Source: Cycas panzhihuaensis
Taxonomy: Eukaryota; Cycadophyta
Direction of reading: 5' to 3'
Length of the DNA: 64,000 nucleotides
Assembly: GCA_023213395.1 (NCBI GenBank)
Contig: CM041465.1
Coordinates: 43,531,741-43,595,740 of the forward strand
The position numbers and the translations under genes are program-made. Each line of letters opens with the position of its first letter. Position 1 is the stretch's first letter. Below are positions 12,061 through 23,054 of the stretch, one piece after another. A model generated the notes under the pieces. That model was not told the origin of the DNA, did no database searches, and worked only from the letters and a program-made list of their open reading frames with translations.

Positions 12061-12939
12061 TACTGTTTGTGTTTAGGCAATTCAACCAAATTCCAAGTAC
12101 CATTCTTTTCAATAGAATGGATTTCTTCATCCATGGTAGCCTTCCAATTTTCATTTTTAGAAGCCTCCTCAAAAGTGGAAGGCTCATCAACGCAAAGCAC
12201 TTCAACCATAAGTGCATAATTGGTTTGCTGTCGATATTTAGATGAACGTTTTCCTTCAATGATGTGACCATCCTGAACTGTTTGTGTGTACCATTTGGGT
12301 AACTTTTGAATCGAAGTTACTTGAACCTCAAGATCTTCTGGTCTGAGTGGTTGATCAACAGAAGATGTGCTTGGATCAAGTGGAGCAAATTCAGTTGAAG
12401 TAGACAGTCTAGTAGGTGCAGATGATGTACATGGTGTAGAGGATTGAGAGGGAAGGAAGGTCTCAACAATCTTCTTGCCTTTGTCAATGGGAGGTTGCAT
12501 GGATGTTGTTTACAACTCCTTGTGATCTTCTTCAGCAAAGATGACATCTCTTGAGAGACGCATTTTCTTCCCTATGGAATCATACAACTTGTAGGCTTTG
12601 CCGTGAATAGCATATCTTACAAAGATGCATTTTAGACTATGCTTGTCTAATTTCTTCCTTTGCTGATCGGGAATGTGCATATAAGCAGTGCACCCAAAAG
12701 TCCTCAAATGGCTGACAGTAGGCTTTTTGCCAGACCATGCCTCCTCGGGTGTCATATTGGTGATTGCTGTAGTAGGACTGCAATTGACCACATAGGCAGC
12801 TGTGTGAAATGCTTACCTTGATGGCTCGAGTGAGTCCTTGTGCATGCATCATAGCTTTGGCTTTATTGGCCAAAGTTACATTCGTCGTTCGGAGACTCCA
12901 TTTTGTTGAAGAGTGTGAGGTATAGTCAGTTGTCTCCAA
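12060..12939 (-). pseudogene. E3 integrase C-terminal part and integrase-RT linker
   Basis: 12510-12791 encodes the T-P-E-E-A-W-S-G-K-K-P segment, F-G-C-T-A-Y and L-S-R-D-V-I-F, typical of the copia integrase C-terminal end. 12060-12500 continues in another frame with a Ser/Pro-rich linker, then L-P-K-W-Y and W-K-A-T-M-D-E-E-I, which lead into the RT. It ends at a stop just before the C-K-W-V-Y motif. A frameshift lies at about 12790-12880 and another at about 12500-12510. Confidence 0.85.
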
Positions 12940-14093
12940 ATGCCATTATCCTTGCAGTATTGGGTGAATTCATTTGATGTAAATTCACCTCCATTGTCTG
13001 TCCTTAATGTTTTGATTGAATGGCTAGACTCATTTTCCACTTCAAACTTGAATTCTTTGAACTTGGAAAATGTTTCAAACTTGTGTTTTATGAAGTAGAC
13101 CCAAACTTTGTGAGAAAAGTCATCAATGAAGGAGATGTAATACAAAGCTCCTCCAAAAGATGATGTGGACATAGGTCCACACAAATCCGAATGTACGAGC
13201 TGCAGAGAATGTGATGCACGCCACGCTTTGCCTTTAGGGAAAGGCAAACGATGCTGAGTTCCCATAATGCACGCTTCACAAAGACATTTTGTTCCATAAA
13301 TCTTAGGAAGCCCATGTACCATGTTCTTGTTGATCATCTGCCTCAAATTGTCTAAGCTCAAATGGCCTAGACATTGATGCCAAAGTTGCATCTTGGACAA
13401 GTAAGGAGTGACAATAGAACCAGAGTAAGCAGAATCAAGTGTTATATTATTTGCATCCAATTTGTAGAGGCCTTGATCCTCATAGCCAACAGCTACTACT
13501 TGATCTTCTTTGCCACTGATTATACATTTCCCGTTTCTAAATAATACACTCATCTGTTGCTTGTCCAACTTGCTAACAGATAGTAAGTTTTTGTCCATTG
13601 AAGGTATTAAATAGGCATTGCCATCGGGAAATGAGGAGGAAGGATTTGATGAAGAAAGAAATGGAGTTATTGTGCCTACTCCTGAAATTTTAATAGATTG
13701 ATTGTTTCCAAAGGTCACTGATTGACCTTTGCCTTCCTTGATGTCAGTTAGGAGCTCTTCACTTTCGGTCGTGTTGTGAAGCTCCAGAATCAATAATCCA
13801 AGTTTCATCAACCTTGGATGTCTGATATGTACAAAACAGTTTGTCTTCATCTGCAAACTGATTAAAGTGGCGTTGATTGCCACCTCTGAAACCCCCCCTT
13901 CCTCTTTGACCTCCTCGATAGGCACCTCGATTTGGTCGGGGGTTCTTCGCCGCTCTTTGTTGCCTTTGAAACCTTTGTTGGTACCGTGGACGCTTTGCGC
14001 CGATTCGGATGACGTGGTTCTGCCGCTTTCACGACGATCCGCTTGCTTTTCGACAATCGGTGCTATGTGGACAGTTTGCCACAATAATGACAT
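12876..14093 (-). pseudogene. E3 protease, pre-integrase and integrase core
   Basis: The protease motif W-I-I-D-S-G-A-S reads at about 13780-13800 in a frame different from the long ORF, showing a frameshift beside it. Downstream, the 405-codon frame is open. Pre-integrase W-H-Q-C-L-G-H-L is followed by C-L-C-E-A-C-I-M-G. The core has V-H-S-D-L-C-G, R-T-D-N-G-G-E-F and N-G-V-S-E-R, so all three acidic residues of the DDE site are present. It stops right after the third. Gag knuckle remnants (H-I-A-P) start the frame. Confidence 0.88.
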
Positions 14094-14830
14094 CTGACAT
14101 TGGTCCTTGAAGACCCAATGTTCATGTTCCCAAACTGCTTTGAGAGTACAGGTTTGGGTTGTTGTTTGGCCTTTGAGTTGCCCGTGAATTCTCCTAATGT
14201 AGATAGTTCCTCCTCATTATCTCTAGTGTAGATTTGTTCTTTTTGAAGTAGCAGACTTTCAAATTCATTGAATGTCATAGTTTTGAGAGAACCATCTCTT
14301 GTAGTAGACAAAATGAAGCCATTGTAGTCCTTGGGTAAAGCTTTGGTGATGGATCTGATCAATTCATCTCTTGTAGCTGGACTACCTAGTGTATTCGGTT
14401 CATTACATACCTCCTTGATGGAGGAAAGAAAAGCCGACATGGGCTTGACAAACTTAACAGAATACAATTTTGCCTTAACCATTAAAATGCGAGCTTCGCC
14501 TCGCCTTTCATACAATGAGGACAAAATGTCCCAAGCTTTCTTAGAAGTTTTAGCACAAGCAATATTCTGATCTACATGCACATCAACAATCATGTGAAGG
14601 AATGCCAAAGCGATTTCATCTTTGGCTTCCCAAGCAACAAGTAAAGCATCATCAGGTTGTATAATAACATTGCCATTGATAACAGGTGCTGGTCGAGGTA
14701 ATCTCCTAGAAACATAACTCCAAAATTCGTTCATGATCAGCAAATTCAGAGTGAGTCTCTTCCATTCTTGATAATTATCTTGTCCTGTTAATCGAATGGT
14801 GCATGCATTTAGCATGTTTATAGCAACCAT
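14063..14830 (-). pseudogene. E3 gag (UBN2-type) with broken zinc knuckle
   Basis: The ATG at 14828-14830 opens a 255-codon frame starting M-V-A-I-N-M. It contains Y-Q-E-W-K-R, a W-E-A-K-D-E-I-A region and L-P-K-D-Y-N-G-F, typical of plant copia gag. The CCHC knuckle begins C-H-Y-C-G-K at about 14085-14100. A frame change then puts the G-H-I-A-P-D-C half into the next frame, so the knuckle is split by small indels. Gag would form the virus-like particle and bind RNA. Without the knuckle and the fusion to pol this copy is defective. Confidence 0.85.
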
Positions 14831-17212
14831 GTTTCAGTTAAAAAACTTGAAGCTAGCAGATAACCTGGAGACTCAAAGCTTTCGTCGCTTAAGTTCCACC
14901 TTCTAACGAAACCAATAGTCCTGATCTTACTAGAAGATCCAACAACTGAATGGAATGATGAGGGGTGGAGGACTAGGCTATGGAGTTGGTCCAATTCCGA
15001 TCTTATAGAGGAGATCCAACAGTTGGCCAAGTTAAATCTAGGACAAGGGAGGTAGGGTTGATCTGCATGGACGTACCATGCTTTCCCTGGGATTCACAGC
15101 CCTAATAACACCATTTTCGAACCTCCTTTCCCTCAAGCAACCTTAATTGTCGTTCACTGACCATACGGTCGGTTGGTCCCCTAGGGAATGCACCAAGCTT
15201 AAGGTTATTTTAGAGGCAAGGTTTGAACCTTTTTCGAGCCTCTTCAACAAGATTTAAGTCACTTTTTAGCAGTTTTTAAAGTGAACTTAGATTTCTTTTA
15301 CTTGGAAGATGTACTTATGAGAATGCTTTGATTAAGCTTTACAATGAAAGTGGCTTCAAGAGGAAGCAATGTAAGTACACCAATATGAACACTAGAAGTG
15401 TTTTTACAATGAGCACTTTAATGAAGTGTAGTGCTTGTTGATCCAAGTAAGAAACCAGATGCTTGATTACAATAAGTTTTGCAAAGAAGTACTTTTAAAA
15501 AAAAAAACTTAAGTACTGAATGAAGTAAGGCAAAACTTGTGATGAAGATACAAGTGGGTTCCTTTTAATGCTCAAAAGGTGAAGATAAGAGAACCACTTG
15601 CATGAAAATGGACATCAAGCACCAAGTGTTGGGACTTTAAATTAGTCCCAACGATCAAAAGAGAAGTGATTTTTATTAAGTACAAAATGTTTTTTTGAGC
15701 CCTCTTTGTGACTAAGGGCATTAGGTCACTATGCAAGGTGCCTTAAAAGTGTTTAAAAATTAGTGATAAATATCACTTTTTTAATATGAAAACACTTAAA
15801 ATCACTTCACTTAAAGTCAATTAACACTTATTCAAAATTAACTAAGTGTTAAAAAAACTTTTAAGAGCCAAAAACATAGGCTAAAATTTGAATTTTTTTT
15901 GCAACTTGAACACTAAGGACACTACGCAGGGAGCCTTTTAAAACATTAAAGCAAAAGTATTTTTGAGTCTCCAAATAAGTGAGTTCAAGTTAGTATTTGT
16001 GATTTAATGAAATCACTCAATACTTAGAAGATTTTTAGCTTCAAAAATACAAAAAAATATTATTTTTCTCTTAATAAATTTAAGCTAAGGTCACTATGCA
16101 AAGTGCCTTGATTTGTAAAATTGACTTAATAAAGAAAAGAAAATCACTTTTAATGTAGAAAAATACTTGATTTAGTCTTAAATGAAGTCAAAAAATAAAA
16201 AATCACTAAATACCCTTTTAAATTTGGGTTAAAAGTGATTTTTTTAATGATTAAATGACTTTAGAAGAAGAAACTTTAGTATATTTAAAGTTCATGTAAA
16301 TAAGAATATCCTAGGAATATTCTTATTTTCATAAACTAAAGCTTATAACACTAAAATTTTTGAATGAAAAAGACATCGCTCAGTCGCCAACGGCTTGTAG
16401 AGTCGACGGAATGAGCCGAGAATTCTAGGGCAGGGTCGTATTGGCCAGACAGTGATGCGGCTCAAGTTTGAGCATCTGCAGTGGCCTTTGCAGTGAGAAC
16501 GAGCTGTACGAGGCGCTTGGATGGGCGCACGGCCGATGAGCAGTCAAACAACTGCGGTGAGATTGCTGAGACGTGGGACCCACTGCAGGGTTGCAGAATG
16601 GTGTAAAAAATGATGATTACTCCAGTTCTTTTGAGCTACACCAGTACTTCAAGTCAGAAGAAAGGATTTGAGCTTTCTGGGGTTTGTGAAGGACACCTAG
16701 TGATGTATTCAGGCCTGCAATAAGTCTGTGGAACTGCAAAAACTATAAAAGGCCTGAGAAATACTCAGTATCATCAGAGATTAGCTCAGTATATCTGAAT
16801 CTTAGCTATGACAGCTGCAGGTACAGAAAAGTTTAAATTTCCCACTTGTAGAGGATGGATTTTCATTTAACTAGTCAGGTACAAGTTAAGAAAAAAATAG
16901 CAGAAAATAAATTTTTAGTGCTAAGGAAGCAACAATTCTGAACTTAAATTAGTTTCTAAATACAGATCTAAGTGAGAACAACAATTTGTGTTGCACACAA
17001 CAAGTTCTTTGTAAAAAAAAAATTCAGAGCTGACATATATCCTTGCACCAGCCTTCAAAAGTTAGCTCCAAAAAGCTTGAACCTGCAAAACAGATCTTCA
17101 AACAAATCTTGGATCGCCTTCGGAGTGCGAAGGTCGTCACCAAGGATTTGTAGGCTTTCTTCAAATCTCCTTGAGCGGTACCGCAAACCGAGCAGAGAGC
17201 TAGTCTCCTCTT
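14831..17212 (-). other. E3 long 5' leader (no coding sequence seen)
   Basis: About 2.4 kb separates the primer site from the gag ATG; copia leaders are usually shorter (about 0.7 kb in the other elements here). No ORF with family motifs is present. Three copies of a word close to CACTATGCAAGGTGCCTT occur at about 15726-15744, 15921-15937 and 16091-16109, spaced about 170-200 bp, within very A/T-rich sequence. The portion 16380-16570 is notably GC-richer than its surroundings. Confidence 0.6.
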
Positions 17213-17224
17213 GCTCTGATACCA
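17213..17224 (-). other. E3 primer-binding site
   Basis: Minus strand TGGTATCAGAGC, two bases inside the 5' LTR end. It matches the 3' end of initiator methionine tRNA, the usual primer of plant copia elements. Confidence 0.9.
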
Positions 17225-17226
17225 AA

Positions 17227-17782
17227 TGTGAAAAGAGGCTAGATGACCTCACAGTCCCAAGATCTAAAAACTAGGATCACTCTAGTTCTAGAAGCACAAA
17301 ACACTAACAAGTATAATATTCTCAAGGTAAAGAGAAAGCATAAGAGACAAAGCATAAATGAAGGAGCAAGAGAAAATGATACCCAATATGTGGAGTTGGA
17401 ATTGGTCCAACCTCCAAAGAATAACTAGTTTGATTAGCAACCGACAAGATAACAATACCTGACTCCAACTCTCTTTTTAGATAATGAGGAGAGGTCTCAT
17501 TATATAGAGTGAGATGAGAGACCTACGGCCTTGGATGTTTGACAAGTGTCAAACATCCAAGATACATGCCTTGCATATAGGACATGTGTCTTTTTGGGCT
17601 CTCATGTGAGCAAAAATACATGAGGGTCCATTTGACCCTTTAGTGACAACGTTGTGTCACTAGAAAGAATGTGGGTGTGTACTTTATCACTTAAGTGATA
17701 AGTCACCCCTAAAGTACAAAAGTACACATATTACATAAAAATTAAAGTACAATATCTTAACATGTAAACATAAGGTTTAACA
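17227..17782 (-). repeat. E3 5' LTR
   Basis: 556 bp, matches 10102-10655 and is followed by target copy CCCTT. TATATAGAGTGAGATGAGAG lies inside and could hold the promoter when read in the element direction, but I cannot place the start site. Confidence 0.95.
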
Positions 17783-17787
17783 CCCTT

Positions 17788-18760
17788 TAGGTATCTTAGT
17801 ATTCTCCTTGCAACCTTCTAGTGTCTCATTTTAGGTTCCTGCATGTATCTGGACACTAATCCTACCAAATGCGATATGTCAGGCCTGGTGGCTGTCAGAT
17901 AAATCAGACTTCCAATCATTTGTCTATACAAGATTGTGTCTGCTATTGGTTCCATTTCATCTACTATCAAGTTACAATTTATCCCCATGGGTGTGTCACA
18001 AGGATCGCAGTTCTCCATATGAAATTTGATTAGCAAATCTCTGATGTATTTGCTCTGAGACAGAGCAACATAATCTTGTCGTTGATCTACTTCTAGTCCT
18101 AGGTAATAGCTTAGGAGGCCCAAATCTGTCATTTCAAATTCCCTCTTAAGTTGTTCTTTTATGTTTGCAACGGATTCTTCATCATTGCTTGTGAGAACCA
18201 TGTCATTTACATAAACAACAATCCCTATGACTTGGCCATTTCTTTTCCTTATGTATAAGCTAGAGTCTGAATCACATCGTTGAAAGTTGTTTTAACACAA
18301 GTGTTGATCTAATTTTGCATACCAAGCTCAAGGAGCTTGTTTTAATCTATATAGGGCCTTTTTTAATTTGCATACCAGGTGCTCCTGTCCTTCTTTGATG
18401 TATCCTTCAGGTTGTGTCATATAGACCTCCTCCTCTAATTCCCCATTCAAAAAGGCACTTTTTACATCCAATTGAAAGACTTTCCAATCTTGCCTAGTAG
18501 GTAGGGTAATTACGGTCCTTATAGTGTTTAGCTTGGCCACAGGAGAAAAGGTTTCTACAAAATCTACTATGGTTGTTTGAGTATATCCTTTTGCGACAAG
18601 ACGTGCTTTGCGTTTCTCTATTTCGCCATTGGTTCCTTCTTTGATTTTGTAGACCCATTTACAGTTGACCACAGATTTGTTGGGAGGTAACTCTACCAGT
18701 TCCCATGTCTAATTTCTTCTGATTGAGTCCATTTCATTGTCCATGGCCGACTTCCATTCA
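17788..18760 (-). pseudogene. E2 reverse transcriptase with mutated active site
   Basis: 18328-18672 carries C-K-W-V-Y-K-I-K-E-G, D-V-K-S-A-F-L-N-G-E and Y-R-L-K-Q-A-P, then a stop. After a short broken stretch, 17818-18201 carries the palm and thumb (F-E-M-T-D-L-G-L-L, M-I-G-S-L-I-Y-L-T-A-T-R-P-D-I). The catalytic box reads V-V-Y-V-N-D-M: the Asn codon at 18205-18207 replaces the first Asp of YVDD. RT needs both Asp residues for metal binding, so the enzyme is dead beyond the frame damage. Confidence 0.9.
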
Positions 18761-18762
18761 TG

Positions 18763-20380
18763 CTAATCTTTGGCCTCTTGGAAGGTTTGTGGTTTAACTC
18801 TACTGATTAAGGCTCTTGGCCTTTGGCTCCGTGTTATGTGTTCAAATACATCACCTTTTCTTTCTTCGATTGTCTTGATGAACCACTTAGGTAATTTCTT
18901 TTGTTTTCGTGAATATTCTTCAGTGTCTGTTTCTTCCGCTGGTTGTTCTATGGCTGGTCTTTCGCCTTCTGTTGTCTCATTTTGAATGGATGGAGAGGAT
19001 GGAGATGATTCTGTAGAGGAGATTTCCTCTGAGGTAATCTCAGACACAACTTCTTGGTCCATCTTCTTCTCACTTCCTTCGATTATTCTAACTTGTGACA
19101 TATCATTTGAGTCATCTCCTTCATTGAAAACAACATCTCTACTTACGTAGATTCTATTAGCCTTAAGATCTATACATTTATAAGCCTTTGAGTTTTTGTT
19201 GTACCCTATCATAATGCATTCTATGCTTTTTACATCAATTTTAGATCTCCTTTTATCGGGCACATGAACAAAAGCTTGGCTGCCAAATATTTTAAGAGAG
19301 CTTACATCAGGTTTCCTACCTGTCCAGGCTTCTTCTGGAGTGATGTTCTCTAGAGATTTTGTTGGACTCCAATTTATTAGATAGCAGGCGGTGCTTATTG
19401 CTTCTACCCAATATGATTTTGGAACTTTCTTTTTGTGAACCATACTCCTGGTCATCTCCATCAGAGTCCTGTTTTTACTTTCTGCAACTCCATTAGATTG
19501 CGGTGTGTAGGGAGTTGTGAATTGTCTGCGGATTCCATGCAACTTGCAGTAGTTCAAAAACTCCTTCGAAATATATTCACCTCCTCCATCTGATCTAATG
19601 CACTTGATTTTTGTTCCTGATTCTAGCTCTGCTTCTACCTTAAATTCTTTGAAGGTTTCGAAAACTTCTGACTTATTGTAAAGGAAGTAGACCCATATCT
19701 TTCGAGTAAAATCATCAATGAAAGTCAGAAAATACTTGCAGCCATTGATTGTGAGTGGTGTGAGTGGACCACATAAATCTGTGTGAATTAACTCCAGTTT
19801 AGTTTGTGCCCTCCAATTGCTTTCTTTAAATGGGAGTCGGTGTTGTTTGCCAAAGTGGCAACCTTTGAAAACAAAGTTGTCAGGAGAAATGTAAGGCAAC
19901 CCATTCACCATCCCTGATTTTTCCATTATTTTTAATGTTTCAATTAGAAGGTGCCCATACTTCAAATGCCAAATTTTATTATCAGTTTTAACAATAGTAT
20001 AAGCCTTTTCACCCATATTGGGAAACACAGGATTTGACAGTAGTTTGTACAGATCATTACATCTTATGCCTTTGGCAATGATATCCCCATTGTTTTTCAT
20101 ATCTAGAATGTGGCAATAACCTTCCTCATCAAATATTGTTCTTAGCCTTTTTTTGCTAAGTTGTGAAACAGAAAGAAGATTCATTTTTAGACCAGGGACC
20201 AATAGGACATTTCCAATTCTCTTTACATTTTCTTGTAGATTGATAGCAATAGTACCTACCCCTTTTATGTCAAGCAAGTATTTGTCTCCCAGTTCAACTG
20301 ATTTATCGAAGTCACAAGGTTTTAAGAGTTTCAAACCAGTCTTCGCGATTGGTCATGTGTCGTGAAGCTCTTGAATCAAG
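18763..20380 (-). pseudogene. E2 protease and integrase
   Basis: One 523-codon frame (18763-20334) runs from the end of the protease (L-L-V-P-G-L-K-M-N-L-L-S-V) through the pre-integrase W-H-L-K-Y-G-H and the rve core. The core keeps I-H-T-D-L-C-G, R-S-D-G-G-G-E-Y and N-G-V-A-E-S-K-N-R-T, so the DDE triad is intact. The C-terminal part reaches L-P-K-W-F. The protease active site just upstream (20365-20380) reads D-S-R-A-S instead of D-S-G-A-S, with AGA at 20369-20371. This is the largest open frame of the copia elements on the minus strand. Confidence 0.92.
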
Positions 20381-21359
20381 ATAGCATATGTTTCCATCCT
20401 TTAGACCTGCTGCTAGTGCGACGATGAATGTTGTTGCTTCTTCCTCCTCTTCAGCTTTTTCTTTGCTATATCCCCCAACAGGTCGTTTCCCTCTCTGAAG
20501 GTCGATCCTTCTTTGTGGCCATTGGTATGGATAATGGCCTGATTGTCCGCAGTGGTAACAAACGTCAAAAGCTCTGCAACCACTGGAGAGGGGTCCGGGT
20601 TTCCCACAGTTGAAGCAGATCCTGGTGTCTCTGCTTCGTCCACGTCCCTTGAATTCTTGCCAACGTCCTCGACCTTTGATGTTTAGAGTGTGTCCTCGTC
20701 CTTGAGCTTGGTTTCGTCTGCGTGGTCCCAAGTTTAACCTAGATGCAAAGGCATATTCCAGCTCTGAAGAGTCTTCATAGCGCTTGTTCCTTTGTTCTTG
20801 TCTTAGTAACAAGCCAGTCAATTCATCAAGAGTCATTTTATCAATTTGGTTATTGTTTGCTATGGTGTTGATGGTTATATCAAAACATCTTGGTATCTTG
20901 CTTGCCACCATTTCCACTAGCTCTTGTTCTGAAACAGTGTCTCCCGCACTCGAGATTATTTCTGATTGAGATAACTTTGTGTATGAACTCTGTTATAGTC
21001 TCACTTTCCTTCATGTGGAGCTTGTACAGATCTTCCTTGAGGGCAATTATCCTGGCCTTGTTCTTTTGGCTATACAAATTCTCTAAACATTTCCAGATAT
21101 TTGATGTAGAGTTTAATTTCTCTATAAATACCAGGAGAGGATCAGAAATTGACATCTTCAGAATGATTACTCCTATATTATCTCTTTCTTCCCAGTCTGC
21201 CAGGGTTGAATCAGTTGCATTTGGGTGGGCTTCAGAGCCGTTTGCAATTTTCCAAGCATTTTTGGCTCTTAAAAGTGTTTCCACTTTTATTTTCTGTATG
21301 TGGTAATTTGCATCAGTCAATTTATCTTGATCGGACAGGGCTAAGATTGAAGAGGCCAT
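20312..21359 (-). pseudogene. E2 gag with two mutated zinc knuckles
   Basis: The likely ATG is at 21357-21359 (M-A-S-S-I-L-A-L-S), matching the gag starts of E7 and E11. The frame runs to about 20940, shifts, then continues 20917-20312. Two tandem CCHC knuckles are recognisable. The first reads C-F-N-C-G-K-P-G-P-L-S-S-G-C, with His changed to Pro. The second reads C-Y-H-C-G-Q-S-G-H-Y-P-Y-Q-W, with the last Cys changed to Trp. An Arg/Gly-rich stretch precedes them. Both RNA-binding knuckles are therefore damaged. Confidence 0.9.
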
Positions 21360-22070
21360 TAGATCTGAGAGGAACAGGTTCTGACAGTCCTTATCCATAT
21401 AGTTGTACGAATTTCTGTACAGAATCTTGACTGTACTAAATGGAATGAAATGTACCTCAAAAGAAAGGTGTTGATGAGGAGAGTACAGATCTAAAGTCAG
21501 ATTTGCAAAATAGTATGTAGATTTTGAGAAAATAAGCCTAAAAGCCTGAGAATTGCGGCTATGGTTTTACACAAAAAAAGCTCGGATCTTTAAAAATTCT
21601 TCACAAAACTTCTTCACACTGGTCACAATCTCTTTGGAATATTGAGACAAAGATGTTATGACTGATTTGACTTAGAAAACTGAGAAAATTCAAGAGAAAT
21701 TTATGACAATACCTCCAAAATCGCATGGACTCGTAAAGTGCTCGAAACTACCCTCAGATGAGTTCAAATGACTTCGATGTTGAAGAGAGAAATGACAGGG
21801 ATGCCAAGATCTACCTTCTAGTTAAATTTCGTCTCGATCTGAGACACTTGAAAATTTCTGTCAGTACGGTCATATGGTTCCGTATAGAGTCCGTACACTC
21901 TTGAGAATGTCTTTAGATCTAGTCTCTTATCAGTTTGATTCTTTATCTGACCTTTCTTTGGATTCTTACGCTTTCGACCTTCTTGATTTCCTTTTCTTTG
22001 GATTCTTATCCTTGTCTCACTCTGACACGGCCTTCAGCAAATACAAAACCCTCTCTCAAACAGACAGGAT
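21360..22070 (-). other. E2 5' leader
   Basis: About 710 bp lie between the primer site and the gag ATG, without coding sequence. The + strand carries GTAC words at about 21862-21898 (AGTACGG and TCCGTACAC), like the other copia leaders in this window. Confidence 0.7.
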
Positions 22071-22087
22071 AACCTGCTCTAATGCCA
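22071..22087 (-). other. E2 primer-binding site
   Basis: Minus strand TGGCATTAGAGCAGGTT directly next to the 5' LTR. It matches the methionine tRNA type site TGGTATCAGAGC with two substitutions. Confidence 0.85.
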
Positions 22088-22304
22088 TGTTAACAAAACT
22101 TGTTGACATGAATGAAAATAACTTTCATTGCTTGGGAGAACAAGCCTCTTTAAATATACATCATACAAGATAACCATTACAAATTAGGTTGTAACCAACC
22201 TTTCTCCCACTACCAAGTGTCAACATCTTAAGTATAAGTTACATATGAGGGTCTTTCAACATATACCCCTTTTATACACCTAGATAAAACATTATGCTCT
22301 AATA
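22088..22304 (-). repeat. E2 5' LTR
   Basis: 217 bp, matches 9354-9569. Its outer end reads ATA instead of the ACA of the partner, so the terminal CA is mutated to TA. GCTTA follows as the target copy. Confidence 0.93.
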
Positions 22305-22638
22305 GCTTAAAGCCAGGTTTTGAAGGAAATAGGAAAGACAACAGGCTAAGTTTATGATAAAAATGGTTCAGTTTTTAATATTACAATGTTTGGCTTATAG
22401 TAATGAAGATCAATGACATTGAGGAGGGAGAACACACCAGATTTAGGTGGTCCAGAAGCAACATGTTTTTGGGGTAGGGACATAAAGCTTAGTTTCCATG
22501 AGTTTAAAGCCAGGTTTTGAAGGAAATAGTAAAAACAATAGGTTAAGTTTATAATAAAAATGGTGTTTTTAATATTACAATGTTTGGTTTACAGTAATGA
22601 AGAACAATGACATTGAGGAGGGAGAATGTGCCAGTTTT
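22305..22638. repeat. Tandem repeat of about 197 bp, hit by E2 and E4
   Basis: Two units are present, one starting at 22305 (GCTTAAAGCCAGGTTTTGAA) and one at 22502 (GTTTAAAGCCAGGTTTTGAA). They share the order AGGAAATAG, AATATTACAATGTTTGG, GACATTGAGGAGGGAGAA. E2 sits at the left boundary of unit one. E4 cuts unit two after GCCAGTTTT, and AAGTAGTCCA resumes after E4 at 27868, where unit one has TTAGGTGGTCCA. No coding potential is visible. The origin is unknown. Confidence 0.7.
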
Positions 22639-22845
22639 TGTAAAAGGTAATGTTTTGTGTAGTGTAATGTTTTATCTAGGATATCTAAAGTATCCTGTAA
22701 GGGTCATGCATCATTGCCCCCTTTCATCTCAAAATGACAAATGGCACAATCTCATTAAGCGGTTGTCATTTGTCCCATACACTTTAAATTGTATTTATAG
22801 ACTTGCAAATGATCAATAAAGACATAGGAGAGAATCCTTTTGACA
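22639..22845 (+). repeat. E4 5' LTR
   Basis: 207 bp, TGTAAAAGGT to TTTTGACA, paired with 27659-27862. It contains GTATTTATAG (TATA-like) and CAATAAAG (polyadenylation-like), consistent with a promoter and 3' end signal. Confidence 0.95.
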
Positions 22846-22862
22846 TGGTATTAGAGTAGGCT
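22846..22862 (+). other. E4 primer-binding site
   Basis: TGGTATTAGAGTAGGCT directly after the LTR. It is a methionine-tRNA-type site with C to T changes relative to TGGTATCAGAGCAGG. Confidence 0.85.
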
Positions 22863-23007
22863 GTTGAGTCCCCCTACTTGTGAGAGAATTAGGTCTCTAA
22901 AACCTAGAGAAGCGTTGGGTCAAGCCAGTTGAAGAGGATCAAGATATTCATCAAGCACAAGTCTCAGACAGAGCATTGCCATCTCTGTATGGATCATAGT
23001 ACGTGTA

Positions 23008-23054
23008 GAGTACGAAATTGTACGGACGTCAAAAATCAAAGCCGTCAGAATCGT
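23008..23054 (+). promoter_or_regulatory. GTAC-core motif cluster in E4 leader (candidate SBP-box sites)
   Basis: TTGTACGGA at 23018-23026 is the reverse complement of TCCGTACAA, an exact match to the published SBP-domain consensus TNCGTACAA. GAGTACGAA (23008-23016) and TCGTACGA (about 23051) are near it. Matching clusters occur in the leaders of E7, E9 and E11. Function is inferred from motif identity only. Confidence 0.4.

Larger units (their letters stand above)
10102..17782 (-). mobile_element. E3: Ty1/copia element of a second family, nested in E2
   Basis: It has LTRs of 554 and 556 bp, starting TGTTGAAAG/TGTGAAAAG and ending TTTAACA. They are flanked by a perfect 5 bp duplication CCCTT (10097-10101, 17783-17787). 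Removing it joins the two halves of E2 at the position where E9 reads continuously. The LTRs differ at about 25 sites by eye, near 4.5 percent. Order on the minus strand: primer site, an unusually long leader of about 2.4 kb, gag, protease, integrase, RT, RNase H, GATGGGGG purine tract. The gag (UBN2-like, single knuckle) and LTRs differ from the other copia elements here. Confidence 0.95.
9354..22304 (-). mobile_element. E2: Ty1/copia element, split by E3
   Basis: The element reads on the minus strand and is bounded by short LTRs (9354-9569 and 22088-22304) that differ at roughly 8 positions by eye. Flanks ACTTA and GCTTA are a 5 bp target duplication with one change. A Met-tRNA-type primer site lies inside the right LTR and a purine tract (TAAGAGAGGG, minus strand) at 9570-9579. 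Without E3 the element is about 5.3 kb. Gag, protease, integrase and RT lie at 17.8-21.4 kb, with RNase H at 9.6-10.1 kb on the other side of E3. It is the same family as E9. Confidence 0.95.

Noticed and set aside
20890-21306. 138-codon + strand ORF
   Set aside because: Antisense shadow of the E2 gag; composition and position follow the gag codons and no motif is present.
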